Shown here piece by piece: positions 1 to 8,152 of a DNA stretch of 64,000 nt; position 1 is the first letter of the stretch, and each line of letters starts with the position of its first letter. This DNA is from Capnocytophaga gingivalis ATCC 33624. GTDB lineage: Bacteria; Bacteroidota; Bacteroidia; Flavobacteriales; Flavobacteriaceae. The stretch covers positions 32,792 to 96,791 of the forward strand of contig NZ_ACLQ01000034.1 in assembly GCF_000174755.1 (NCBI RefSeq), given 5' to 3'. The translations under genes and the position numbers were made by a program. The notes beneath the pieces were generated by a model. The model saw only the letters and a list, made by a program, of their open reading frames with translations, was not told where the DNA came from and did no database searches.

Positions 1-360
1 TGTCCATTTCTTTCCAATGAAGATAATGTACAAAAAATTCGTCAGGCTAAGGAGCTTCTTCTTAGTCGTATGACCTCGCCCCCTTCTTTACAGGAACTCT
101 CCGAAGAGGTGGGATTACCCCTGAAGAAGCTCAAGAGTGGTTTTAAGCAGATCTATGGAGAGTCCGTCTATGGCTTTCTCTTTGATTACAAGATGGAGCT
201 GGCGCGTAAGTGGCTGACCACCGAGCAGTACAATGTCAATGAGCTCTCTCTAAAGCTCGGCTATAGTATGCCCAGCCACTTTATAGCTGCCTTTAAAAAG
301 AAGTTTGGCACTACTCCCAAGAGATATATCCTTACGAAAAATACCCTAATAAAGCAATGA
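1..360 (+). CDS. AraC-family transcriptional regulator, C-terminal part (5' end outside window)
   Basis: The frame is open from the first base, so only the last 119 residues are visible. They form the DNA-binding half of an AraC/XylS-type activator: two helix-turn-helix units, one around LQELSEEVGL and one around VNELSLKLGYSMPSHF, then the usual ending KKKFGTTPKRY. The effector-binding N-terminal part lies outside the window, so the ligand cannot be guessed. An ATG at 70 is internal to the domain and not a credible start. The stop codon overlaps the start of the next gene (ATGA at 357-360), so the two are probably co-transcribed. Confidence 0.9.
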   Translation, partial: CPFLSNEDNVQKIRQAKELLLSRMTSPPSLQELSEEVGLPLKKLKSGFKQIYGESVYGFLFDYKMELARKWLTTEQYNVNELSLKLGYSMPSHFIAAFKKKFGTTPKRYILTKNTLIKQ

Positions 361-983
361 TAAACTACAAAGCTTTTCTCACTTATTTGGCGGCTATTTT
401 TTGCTTTGCTCCCAGTTTCTTTGTGTTTTACAAAACAATCACCACCTATCAGAGAATAGATACTTTGGAGAAGAAAACCATTTGGGTAAAGGAAGTATTC
501 TATCCTAAGAAAAGAAGGAAAGGAAGTATAAAGCCGATTGAAATTCATATAGGAAATGAAAAAGAGGTTAAAGCAATGACCATTTATGACAAAGTAGAGA
601 AAAGAGAAGCTGATATTTTTATAAGTAGAGAAGGATGGCTTAGGAGAAGCCCTAAAATACACTGGAAGGACAAAGTAACTTACTATGTACTGAATGATCC
701 TTATCTGAAATACACCTCCCTAACTCAAATAATAGGAACTTATAGTATGGGAGGTACTCCCAATATCGTAGGAGTTTGCACAACACATTACACGAGAAGT
801 TCTTTTCAATTATTTTTGGATATACTTCATCACTATGTGAATATTGGGTATCTAATTTTAGTAGTGGCACTTTTTTCTTTTATTAAAGAATCTATTGTTG
901 ATTTGGATCATTATAATTGGGCAAAGATTATTTGGATGTTTTCCCTATCTATTCAGATATTGATTTATTTCTTGGTGGGCTAA
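357..983 (+). CDS. Uncharacterised membrane protein, paralogue of the gene at 5841-6368
   Basis: This 208-residue protein has a hydrophobic N-terminal segment (about residues 7-25) and two hydrophobic segments near the C-terminus (about 160-178 and 188-206), with a lysine-rich soluble part between. I do not recognise the family. It is clearly related to the protein at 5841-6368: both have FYKTI followed by an IDT motif just after the first membrane segment, and both share SxFQLFLDI before the C-terminal segments. It overlaps the AraC-type gene by four bases. A link to that regulator is suggested only by the overlap. Both paralogues lie next to a member of a second paralogous pair (1916-3499 and 6376-8013), so the pair may work together. 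Confidence 0.75.
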   Translation: MINYKAFLTYLAAIFCFAPSFFVFYKTITTYQRIDTLEKKTIWVKEVFYPKKRRKGSIKPIEIHIGNEKEVKAMTIYDKVEKREADIFISREGWLRRSPKIHWKDKVTYYVLNDPYLKYTSLTQIIGTYSMGGTPNIVGVCTTHYTRSSFQLFLDILHHYVNIGYLILVVALFSFIKESIVDLDHYNWAKIIWMFSLSIQILIYFLVG

Positions 984-1021
984 AAAAAGGAAGGTGGGTA
1001 ATAGTCCAAAAATATAAATAG

Positions 1022-1053
1022 TTTGTGATATTCTTAGAAAAATATTACTTTTG
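1022..1053 (+). promoter_or_regulatory. Bacteroidota sigma-A promoter of the NADAR gene
   Basis: TTTG at 1022-1025, 20 bases, then TACTTTTG at 1046-1053. This fits the Bacteroidota consensus TTTG-N19/20-TAnnTTTG. The ATG follows at 1074. Confidence 0.7.
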
Positions 1054-1073
1054 TCTCTTAAAAATACACGATA

Positions 1074-1910
1074 ATGAAACCTACATTTGAACTTATGGCA
1101 CCGCTGTGGATTGCGTTCCCTGCTTATACTGAATTTACGATAGGCTGGCGTATGGGCGCTGGCGAAGATTATAAATCCAAGTTTTGGGACTGGTATGAGT
1201 CCCTTACCCCAGCACAACAAAAAGAGTACCAAGCACTTTTTCCGTATCCTTGTTTTTGGCATTACAACAGATGGGAAGAGGATGACCAAGATATAGATGA
1301 CGAGGAGGATTATTACTACGAAGGAATTCCGGTTTGGCAGCCCAAAGGCGCTTATAAATATTCTAAAGCAACCTTTATCCATTCGGCAAAGAAGCTCAAG
1401 TTTGTTTTCTTTTGGAAACCCAATGCAGAGGTAGTAGATGAATCTTGTTTTTCGCAATGGCAACCCTCACCTTTTTGTGTAGATGGTGATGAGTATTACT
1501 GTGCTGAACAGTATATGATGGCTGAAAAAGCGCGTTTGTTTGGTGATGAAGAAGTAGAAAAGGAGATAATGAACACTTCTGACCCTAAACTGATGAAAGC
1601 CTTGGGAAGGAAAGTGCGCAACTTTGACCCTCAGGTGTGGGACAAACTCAAATACAGTATTGTACTGAATGGAAATTACTACAAATTCACTCAAAATAAG
1701 GAAATGATGGACTTTTTGCTCTCTACTGGTGATAAAATACTAGTAGAAGCGAGTCCGCTCGATACCATTTGGGGGATAGGCTTGGGAAAAGACAACGAGA
1801 AAGCACATAATATCGCTTCGTGGCGTGGCAAGAACCTCTTGGGCTTTGCGCTCATGGAAGTAAGAGACGAGATAAGAAAGGTATATCAAAATGTACATTT
1901 GCTAAAATAA
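1074..1910 (+). CDS. NADAR-domain protein (YbiA-like) with N-terminal extension
   Basis: Residues from about 112 to the end form a NADAR domain (formerly DUF1768): FFWKP, the conserved FSQWQPSPF and YYCAEQYMMAEKARLFGD stretches, ALGRKVRNF, and the closing DTIWGIGLG with NxxGFALM. NADAR enzymes are N-glycosidases acting on ribose-linked nitrogen; described substrates include riboflavin-pathway intermediates and ADP-ribosylated guanine in DNA, where NADAR is the antitoxin of DarT1. The first 110 residues are aromatic and acidic, with a run of Asp/Glu near residues 64-77, and are not part of the core domain. No DarT-like toxin is visible beside it. The next gene begins six bases after the stop, so the two are probably one transcript. 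Confidence 0.85.
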   Translation: MKPTFELMAPLWIAFPAYTEFTIGWRMGAGEDYKSKFWDWYESLTPAQQKEYQALFPYPCFWHYNRWEEDDQDIDDEEDYYYEGIPVWQPKGAYKYSKATFIHSAKKLKFVFFWKPNAEVVDESCFSQWQPSPFCVDGDEYYCAEQYMMAEKARLFGDEEVEKEIMNTSDPKLMKALGRKVRNFDPQVWDKLKYSIVLNGNYYKFTQNKEMMDFLLSTGDKILVEASPLDTIWGIGLGKDNEKAHNIASWRGKNLLGFALMEVRDEIRKVYQNVHLLK

Positions 1911-1915
1911 AAGAA

Positions 1916-3499
1916 ATGAATACAACAGAAAAATACGCTGAAGAAATCCTACAAGGGATAGCAAAAGGGTTTGGTAAATATATTGTGAAACCTCCTTATC
2001 AGAAGTGGTATCTTGATGAAGGGCTGGCTGATTATATTGTTGTGAAACAAAACAATAATAGAATTGAAGTGGCTTTAGATAGAGATGGTTTTGGATCTGT
2101 AGCTACTAAAATAGAAGGTATAGAAAGGCTCTCGGGGGAGGAAATAGAGGAAATTCTCAGTATTGTACAAGAGAAAATTACTGAAATGTTCTTTGATGAG
2201 GTACATTTTGGGAAGTTTCAGTACCAACTGACAGTTGTACTAAACTTTAAGCAGGCTAATAAGGAGTTTTATTTGGTGAATGAACCTCGCAAAGTGGAAC
2301 TTAGAGAGCGCTTTGATAGTTATGTGCAGGAAACTACTATTGATGGTAGTAGGAAGGTGATAGAAAATGAATGGATTAGTTTTTTAGACAAGTTATTCGA
2401 CACAAATCTTACTCAATACACTGAAAGCCAAATTATAGCAGTGGCTGAAAAGTATATGAAAAGTATAGAGGCTATGCAGAATAGAAACTTTCTTAAAGAG
2501 TATCGGAGTTCATTGATTCATCGGGCTGGAAAGTGGAAAAAGGCGGTGTTTATGCCACTTTATTACCAAGTGAAAGGGAATGAAAAATGCGATAAAGAAT
2601 ACATTCTGAAGGCAGAAATTGCCCCTGAAAAGGTTGATGCGGAGAAATTAAAACTATTTGTACAGCAGGCTCTTTGGAAAATTAAATACAAACAATACAG
2701 TTGGGATGTGAAGTTTGCTTGTGAAGACTTGGAACGAGCTGCCAATGAACTGGCTTCCGGGAAAGCTAAGCAATACCTTAAAAAAGGTACGGGCGAGCTA
2801 CCCGATAACCTAATTCACTACAAAGATAGCGACTTGGAAGCTGATGCTAATGATGTATTTGCTACTATTAGCCTTAAAATCAAGCAAGAGACTGCTGAGG
2901 CTTATGGCAAAGCATTGGATTTTATCATTGCGCTGCTTAAAGCAGGTTTCTCACATAGTTATCAGATAAAATTCAGTTCTAAAGCCCCTAAACACTTTTT
3001 GGATATAAAAGGTCTTGCAAAATCAAGCACTCATCGCTTTTTTGCACAAGCATTGCAATATGAAACCTTACATCCTAAATTAGAGAAATATGCAAAGGTA
3101 GCGATGAAAGAGTTTGAATGGTATACCGATGTGGAAGAAGGGGAGAAGAGCTGTATGCCAGGGAGCTATGCTGTATTTGGCTTGGGACTCACTGACAAGA
3201 AGTATTTTCCTTTGGTTATAGAATACTTTAAGTTAGTAGATGATGAGCACCAGATGGTACACAAAAACTTTGTGAGTGCACTGATAGAGCAGTATGGATT
3301 TAGTGCAGAGACCTTGCCTGTGATATATGAGGGAGTGATTTCTTCACAAGATGAGGTGATATTCAAATCGCTTACAGAGTCGATGAAAAATCCTGAAAAC
3401 AAAGCACTGCTCAACGACTTTTTGAAAGACAAAGAGGATTACTATCAAGAAGCGATATATTATGCCGTGTATGGCAAAAATTGGGAGAAGAAAAAATAG
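1916..3499 (+). CDS. Large uncharacterised protein, paralogue of 6376-8013 (possibly DUF6138)
   Basis: This soluble protein has 527 residues from the ATG at 1916, which lies just after the NADAR stop; the open frame extends further upstream but only inside the NADAR gene. No signal peptide or membrane segment is seen. It is strongly similar to the 545-residue protein at 6376-8013. The C-terminal 300 residues are nearly identical in stretches such as IHYKDSDLEADANDVFA, LDFIIALLKA, KFSSKAPKHFLDIKG and EEGEKSCMPGSYAVFGLGL. The N-terminal half is more diverged. I recall a Bacteroidota family of this length named DUF6138 and think it fits, but could not check. The C-terminal part reads like helical repeats. 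Function is unknown. Confidence 0.8.
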   Translation: MNTTEKYAEEILQGIAKGFGKYIVKPPYQKWYLDEGLADYIVVKQNNNRIEVALDRDGFGSVATKIEGIERLSGEEIEEILSIVQEKITEMFFDEVHFGKFQYQLTVVLNFKQANKEFYLVNEPRKVELRERFDSYVQETTIDGSRKVIENEWISFLDKLFDTNLTQYTESQIIAVAEKYMKSIEAMQNRNFLKEYRSSLIHRAGKWKKAVFMPLYYQVKGNEKCDKEYILKAEIAPEKVDAEKLKLFVQQALWKIKYKQYSWDVKFACEDLERAANELASGKAKQYLKKGTGELPDNLIHYKDSDLEADANDVFATISLKIKQETAEAYGKALDFIIALLKAGFSHSYQIKFSSKAPKHFLDIKGLAKSSTHRFFAQALQYETLHPKLEKYAKVAMKEFEWYTDVEEGEKSCMPGSYAVFGLGLTDKKYFPLVIEYFKLVDDEHQMVHKNFVSALIEQYGFSAETLPVIYEGVISSQDEVIFKSLTESMKNPENKALLNDFLKDKEDYYQEAIYYAVYGKNWEKKK

Positions 3500-3572
3500 G
3501 GGAGAGTTACCAGTGTATCTTAGATGATAAGAAAAATGATTATCTTTGCACCAAATTTTAAATATAACAACA

Positions 3573-4043
3573 ATGAAAGAATTACTTACACCAGAGGCAC
3601 TACTGACCAATTTCAAGGATGTACGTGCCCTTACTCGCAAAGTTATTGAGGCTTTTCCAGAGAAAGACCTTTTTGAGTTTAGCATCGCTAATCTACGTCC
3701 TTTTTCAGAGATGGTAGAGGAGTTTCTAATGATAACCAATTATATCTTTAGAGAAACCTTACACGAGAAACATACACCCTTTTATACTGAAGGAGAATTT
3801 CCTACTACCAAAGAAGGGGTATTGGCCTTGTGGGACAAGGTTACAGAAATCATTGAGCGTGAATGGAAAGAAATAGTAGACTACACCCAGTCACTTACTA
3901 TTTATCAAATGACCTTTACTTTTGCTCAATGGATACTCTATGCCATAGAAAACGAAAGTCATCATAGGGGACAGGGGTATACTTACCTTAGAGCCTTACA
4001 TATAGATCCACCTTTCTTTTGGGGTAGAGAAAGCTTTCAATAA
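3573..4043 (+). CDS. DinB-family protein
   Basis: This 156-residue protein has the DinB/YfiT four-helix layout. The last helix pair carries NESHHRGQ followed by YLRALHIDPP, the pattern of the metal-binding histidines of the family, and an earlier histidine lies in ETLHEKHTP. DinB-like proteins are often metal-dependent thiol transferases or related hydrolases; no specific substrate is implied here. The start at 3573 is preferred over the upstream ATG at 3546 because TATCTTTG at 3541-3548 looks like the promoter -7 element, though its -33 partner is weak. The gene stands alone between the uncharacterised paralogue and sucD. Confidence 0.85.
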   Translation: MKELLTPEALLTNFKDVRALTRKVIEAFPEKDLFEFSIANLRPFSEMVEEFLMITNYIFRETLHEKHTPFYTEGEFPTTKEGVLALWDKVTEIIEREWKEIVDYTQSLTIYQMTFTFAQWILYAIENESHHRGQGYTYLRALHIDPPFFWGRESFQ

Positions 4044-4057
4044 AGATTAATGTCAAC

Positions 4058-4102
4058 AATGATTAATACCTGATGCCAGTATGATTTGTGATATTAATCA
4101 TT
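4058..4102. repeat. Inverted repeat of the AATGATTAAT family
   Basis: AATGATTAATA at 4058-4068 is exactly complementary to TATTAATCATT at 4092-4102, separated by 23 bases. No T-tract follows, so it is not an obvious terminator. The same AATGATTAAT/ATTAATCATT words recur in other intergenic gaps of the window. Confidence 0.6.
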
Positions 4103-4129
4103 AATAAGTGAACATTATTTTGTTTTTTC

Positions 4130-4160
4130 TTTGAAAATTAAAAATAAATGATTAACTTTG
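4130..4160 (+). promoter_or_regulatory. Bacteroidota sigma-A promoter of sucD
   Basis: TTTG at 4130-4133, 19 bases, then TAACTTTG at 4153-4160, an exact match to the Bacteroidota consensus. The sucD ATG at 4182 leaves a leader of only about 15 bases. Confidence 0.8.
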
Positions 4161-4181
4161 TGCTCTAAAAAATTCAAACCA

Positions 4182-5054
4182 ATGAGTGTATTAGTAAATA
4201 AAAATTCAAAAATCCTTGTACAAGGTTTTACAGGGAGTGAAGGGACTTTCCATGCAGAGCAGATGATTCAATATGGAACCAACGTAGTAGGAGGGGTAAC
4301 TCCGAACAAAGGAGGACAAACACACTTAGGAAAACCTGTTTTCAACTCTGTTAAGGAAGCGGTAGAAAAAGTAGGAGCGGATACTTCTATTATCTTTGTT
4401 CCGCCTGCATTTGCTGCGGATGCCATTATGGAAGCTGCCGAAGCAGGAATTAAGGTGATTATTACCATTACCGAAGGGATTCCTGTGGCTGATATGGTAA
4501 AGGTAGCCGCTTATATCAAAGATAAAGATTGTCGCCTCATAGGACCTAACTGTCCAGGGGTGATCACTCCAGAAGAGGCGAAAGTAGGGATCATGCCTGG
4601 TTTCGTATTCAAAAAAGGAAAAGTAGGTATCGTCTCCAAGTCAGGTACTTTGACTTATGAAGCGGCGGATCAAGTAGTACGCCAAGGATTAGGTATTTCT
4701 ACTGCGATAGGTATTGGAGGAGATCCTATCATAGGAACTACTACCAAGGAGGCGGTAGAACTCTTCATGAATGATCCTGAAACAGAACTTATCGTGATGA
4801 TAGGTGAAATTGGTGGTCAGTTAGAAGTAGAAGCTGCTCGCTGGATTAAGGAAACAGGTAACAAGAAACCAGTAGTAGGCTTTATTGCTGGAGAAACAGC
4901 ACCTAAGGGGCGTACTATGGGACATGCTGGAGCTATTGTAGGTGGTAGTGAGGATACTGCTGAGGCCAAAAAACGTATTATGCGCGAATGTGGTATCCAT
5001 GTAGTAGATTCACCAGCAAAGATTGGTGAGAAAGTAAAAGAAGTATTGAAATAA
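4182..5054 (+). CDS. sucD: Succinate-CoA ligase (ADP-forming) subunit alpha
   Basis: This 290-residue protein is the alpha subunit of succinyl-CoA synthetase, which with SucC interconverts succinyl-CoA and succinate with nucleotide phosphorylation in the TCA cycle. Visible family signatures are the CoA-binding Rossmann start [51 protein letters not shown] and GHAGAIVGG, which holds the phosphohistidine near residue 247. Length is normal. The ATG at 4182 follows a consensus promoter directly; the longer frame from 4158 would begin inside that promoter. The beta subunit gene sucC is not in the window, so the two subunits are encoded apart. A hairpin terminator follows. Confidence 0.97.
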   Translation: MSVLVNKNSKILVQGFTGSEGTFHAEQMIQYGTNVVGGVTPNKGGQTHLGKPVFNSVKEAVEKVGADTSIIFVPPAFAADAIMEAAEAGIKVIITITEGIPVADMVKVAAYIKDKDCRLIGPNCPGVITPEEAKVGIMPGFVFKKGKVGIVSKSGTLTYEAADQVVRQGLGISTAIGIGGDPIIGTTTKEAVELFMNDPETELIVMIGEIGGQLEVEAARWIKETGNKKPVVGFIAGETAPKGRTMGHAGAIVGGSEDTAEAKKRIMRECGIHVVDSPAKIGEKVKEVLK

Positions 5055-5084
5055 CCTCCACATAATACTTAGAATTAACGTGTT

Positions 5085-5120
5085 GAGAGGCGACCATAAA
5101 ACAGTGGTTAGCCTCTTTTC
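5085..5120 (+). terminator. Rho-independent terminator after sucD
   Basis: AGAGGC at 5086-5091 pairs with GCCTCT at 5111-5116, with an inner ACCA/TGGT pairing, followed by TTTTC and TTTTG. Confidence 0.75.
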
Positions 5121-5178
5121 TTTTGACGGTTTTAAAATACCTATAATTTATATTATGTAAAATAGAATAATAATGATT

Positions 5179-5235
5179 AATGCCAATAATGATCTATGAT
5201 GATATTTCTCTTGTTCATTAATCATTATTGGCATT
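5179..5235. repeat. Long inverted repeat between convergent sucD and glutathione peroxidase genes
   Basis: AATGCCAATAATGAT at 5179-5193 is an exact inverted match to 5221-5235, giving a 15-bp stem with a 27-base loop. ATTAATCATT words overlap both arms. It could act as a terminator for the leftward gene or be a dispersed palindromic repeat; sucD already has its own terminator. Confidence 0.65.
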
Positions 5236-5247
5236 CTGTCTTAATCA

Positions 5248-5805
5248 TTACTTATTGATCCATTCTATGACTTCGGCATCATTAGGTAAGGTTTTCGGTG
5301 CGATGACTTTCTCTAAGTGACCATCCTTACCAATGAGATATTTTTGAAAGTTCCAGCTCACTTTTGAATCCATGACACCATTCTTGGACTTCTGTGTAAG
5401 AAACTGATACAGAGGGTGCATATCCTTGCCCTTGACAGAGATTTTACTCATCATAGGAAAACTTACCCCATAATTCACCTGGCAGAATGAGGCAATCTCT
5501 TCATTGGTTCCTGGTTCTTGTTTGAGAAAATTATTGGCTGGAAAGCCTATAATGACAAAATCCTTATCCTTATACTGTTGGTACAGTGCTTCTAACTCCT
5601 TATACTGAGGGGTCAGTCCGCACTTGGAGGCGGTATTGACAATCATTACTTTCTTGCCTTGTAGACTTGACAATGGGAACGCTTTTCCTGTAATGTCCTC
5701 TACTTCAAATTGGTAAATGGTTTGGTCGTTCATTTGTTTTTTGGTTTGTGCTTTTCCTAACATGATTCCTATGAGGAAAAGGAAGATTAATTTACTTACT
5801 TTCAT
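5248..5805 (-). CDS. Glutathione peroxidase-family thiol peroxidase, exported
   Basis: With the ATG at 5805 the protein has 185 residues and begins with a signal peptide (MKVSKLIFLFLIGIMLG, cleavage likely after GKA). The frame continues upstream to a TTG at 5844 that overlaps the preceding stop, but that start would bury the signal peptide. The thioredoxin-like fold shows the peroxidatic cysteine at about residue 62 in NTASKCGLTPQY, and VSWNFQKYL carries the Trp and Asn of the active-site tetrad. The usual GFPCNQF reads GFPANNF, so the resolving cysteine and the tetrad glutamine of classical members are absent. Such enzymes reduce peroxides in the cell envelope, usually with thioredoxin. Confidence 0.9.
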   Translation of the reverse strand: MKVSKLIFLFLIGIMLGKAQTKKQMNDQTIYQFEVEDITGKAFPLSSLQGKKVMIVNTASKCGLTPQYKELEALYQQYKDKDFVIIGFPANNFLKQEPGTNEEIASFCQVNYGVSFPMMSKISVKGKDMHPLYQFLTQKSKNGVMDSKVSWNFQKYLIGKDGHLEKVIAPKTLPNDAEVIEWINK

Positions 5806-5840
5806 TTTAATTATTAATGGTTTATTATTAATGGTGTTTC

Positions 5841-6368
5841 TCAAATAAATAGAAAAATAATCGTATAAATGATACAGAAAAGTTTTATACTCTTATCACT
5901 ACTATCTACATAACAGTAAAAGGCGCAATTAAGAAAAAATAAGGCATAGAACAGTACATTTTTATAGTAACTAAAAATATCCAAAAACAATTGAAAATCA
6001 CTTCTTTGGTATTTTTCAGTGGAAATCCCTACTTTGTTGGTAGTACTAAAAACATCATCTTTATTAAAATAGCATTTTTCTATCTCATAATAAGTAATTT
6101 CTTCCTTATCCTTTATTTGAGGAACTTGTCTGATAGAAAACAATCCAGTAGCTCTGTATAAAAATGTAATTTTATATTTTTGTTTTATATCATCTATTTT
6201 TTCAAGATATGCCCTTAGTTTAAGTCCTTGCTTATAACAAGCATTTACCAAAGCTGTTGTCTTTTTCATTGTATCTATTTGGCTATAAATAGCTATTGTT
6301 TTATAAAAAACAAAAGAAATATAAACAGCACTTGCTATAATGAGTATATGAATAAGGATTTTTTTCAT
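5841..6368 (-). CDS. Uncharacterised membrane protein, paralogue of 357-983
   Basis: This 175-residue protein has an N-terminal hydrophobic segment (about residues 4-22) and two hydrophobic segments at the C-terminus. It matches the gene at 357-983 at FYKTI plus IDT after the first segment and at SDFQLFLDI before the C-terminal segments; the middle is diverged and shorter. It lies seven bases downstream of its large partner (6376-8013), most likely in one transcript. No enzymatic motif is visible and the family is not one I recognise. Confidence 0.75.
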   Translation of the reverse strand: MKKILIHILIIASAVYISFVFYKTIAIYSQIDTMKKTTALVNACYKQGLKLRAYLEKIDDIKQKYKITFLYRATGLFSIRQVPQIKDKEEITYYEIEKCYFNKDDVFSTTNKVGISTEKYQRSDFQLFLDIFSYYKNVLFYALFFLNCAFYCYVDSSDKSIKLFCIIYTIIFLFI

Positions 6369-6375
6369 CTCAGAG

Positions 6376-8013
6376 CTAATCTTTTATCTTTTTCTTCCAT
6401 TGCTTGCCGTAGATCGCGTAATAGATATCTTCTTCGTAATATTTGTAGAAACCGGGTTCTTTGTTGGCAATAAAGAAGGCTTCTTTTTCCTTAAGGAATT
6501 TTGCGAGTAACTGCTTGTTCTCTGGCTTTTCCATTTCTTTTTCCAAATTCTTAAACACCATATCAAACTGTGCCGAGGTGATTCCTTGGCAGATAAGCGG
6601 TAAGGATTTTTCATTCACTCCATAACGATCGATAAGGGCGCTCACAAAGTATTTGTGTATCATTTGGTGTTCGTCATCCAACAGCGAAAAGTATTGGCTC
6701 ACCAAAGGAAAGTACTCCTCCCCTATCAAGCCCAAACCAAAGACCGCATAACTGCCCGGCATACAGCTTTTCTCGCCTTCTTCTACATCATTATACCACT
6801 GAAATTCTTTCATAGCCACCTCAGCATAAGCTACCAATTTAGGACGCAACTCCTCGTATTGCAGTGCTTGGGCAAAAAAGCGATGAGTAGGCGATTTGGC
6901 AATGCCTTTGATATCTAAAAACTGTTTAGGGGCTTTACTGCTGAACTTGATATAGTAACTCGCAGGGAAATCGGCTTTGAGCAGAGCAATGATAAAATCT
7001 AAAGCCTTGTCATAAGCCGTGGCTGACTCTTGTTTGATTTTCACACTGATCTGAGCAAAAACATCATTGGCATCACATTCCACTTCACTATCCTTGTAAT
7101 GGATAAGTTCGTTAGGCAAGATACCTGTCCCCTCTTTGAGGTACATCGCTGCTTTTTTAGAGCCTAATTCCTTAGCGGCACGCTCTAAATCCTCACAAGC
7201 AAACTCTACATCCCAACTATATTTTTTGTATTTGATACGCCAAAGGGCTTGTGCCACAAATAGGTTTAGTTTGGTGTTATCTATATCTTTTTCTTTCAAA
7301 CCTTCCTTAAGTGTATATTTCTTTGACCAATCACTTCCTTCTACTTTGTAATATAGTTTCATAAAAACCTTTTCTTTCCACTCTCGTGTATGGTAAAGCA
7401 AGCTCCATTGATATTCTTCTAAAGTCTTTTTCCACTTAGGATCTATGAGGGTAATCCCTTTATCGAGGATTTCAATTACCTTGTCCTCACTATAACCTGT
7501 GAGTTCAAAATCAAAGAGCTTATCAAAGAAGCTATGCACTTCCTTCTCTTTCATTTTCTCAGTAGCCTCATAGATTACCTTTTGCACATAGGTATCCAAG
7601 CGCTCTTTGAGTTCTGCCTTGCGCTCGGGGTGTTCCAATCGCACTTGTTTGCGGGCGTGATGCCCAGTGGCGGTAAGAAAATCAAGTACTAAGGCAAGTT
7701 TGTACTGAAAGCGATAATACAACTCAGGATTGAAGAACATTTGAGTAAATTGTTCTTCCAAAGCAGGAAGCAACTCATTGTCTATAAAATCGTCTGGAAG
7801 CTGCTCAAAGTCTTTAATGGTAATAGAAGGACAAGTATATTCTTCCTCATTATTATGAAACTCTATTTTGTTCTTTCTCTGTTTTATTTTGAAATAATCG
7901 GTGATACCTTCCCAGAGTTCATTTCTGCCATAGGGCTTTTTAGGAAGGTCTAATTCGTCAAAAGCAGTAGTTACCCCTGTTAGGATTTCATGGATGATGT
8001 TTTCCTTATTCAT
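6376..8013 (-). CDS. Large uncharacterised protein, paralogue of 1916-3499 (possibly DUF6138)
   Basis: This 545-residue soluble protein is the second copy of the large protein at 1916-3499. Shared stretches include YSWDVEFACEDLERAAKEL, ELIHYKDSEVECDANDVFA, KFSSKAPKQFLDIKGIAKS, EEGEKSCMPGSYAVFGLGL and a closing IYYAIYGKQWKKK. It has an extra segment of about 15 residues near the C-terminus (FFIANKEPGFYKYYE) that the other copy lacks. The ATG at 8013 follows a gap and gives a start that aligns with the other copy. It is followed by the small membrane protein, so the pair large protein plus membrane protein occurs twice in 8 kb. Function is unknown. Confidence 0.8.
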   Translation of the reverse strand: MNKENIIHEILTGVTTAFDELDLPKKPYGRNELWEGITDYFKIKQRKNKIEFHNNEEEYTCPSITIKDFEQLPDDFIDNELLPALEEQFTQMFFNPELYYRFQYKLALVLDFLTATGHHARKQVRLEHPERKAELKERLDTYVQKVIYEATEKMKEKEVHSFFDKLFDFELTGYSEDKVIEILDKGITLIDPKWKKTLEEYQWSLLYHTREWKEKVFMKLYYKVEGSDWSKKYTLKEGLKEKDIDNTKLNLFVAQALWRIKYKKYSWDVEFACEDLERAAKELGSKKAAMYLKEGTGILPNELIHYKDSEVECDANDVFAQISVKIKQESATAYDKALDFIIALLKADFPASYYIKFSSKAPKQFLDIKGIAKSPTHRFFAQALQYEELRPKLVAYAEVAMKEFQWYNDVEEGEKSCMPGSYAVFGLGLIGEEYFPLVSQYFSLLDDEHQMIHKYFVSALIDRYGVNEKSLPLICQGITSAQFDMVFKNLEKEMEKPENKQLLAKFLKEKEAFFIANKEPGFYKYYEEDIYYAIYGKQWKKKIKD

Positions 8014-8124
8014 TATTTTTTAGTTTTAAATTTTGAGTATAAGCTTTTCATAAATAAAGAGCTGCAAGCTCTATCCATAGTAGGCACGAGCTAAAGTCGT
8101 TGAATACTTGGAAGCGATCATGTG

Positions 8125-8136
8125 ACTCGCGCCAGC
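8125..8136. repeat. Short dispersed repeat ACTCGCGCCAGC
   Basis: This GC-rich 12-mer in an AT-rich gap is the exact complement of GCTGGCGCGAGT at 28174-28185, also intergenic. Two copies in 64 kb suggest a dispersed repeat. Confidence 0.4.
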
Positions 8137-8152
8137 TTAGGAATTGCCTTAG

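Noticed and set aside
5806..5844. Longer start (TTG at 5844) for the glutathione peroxidase gene
   Set aside because: The ATG at 5805 begins a normal signal peptide; the TTG start would place it inside the protein.
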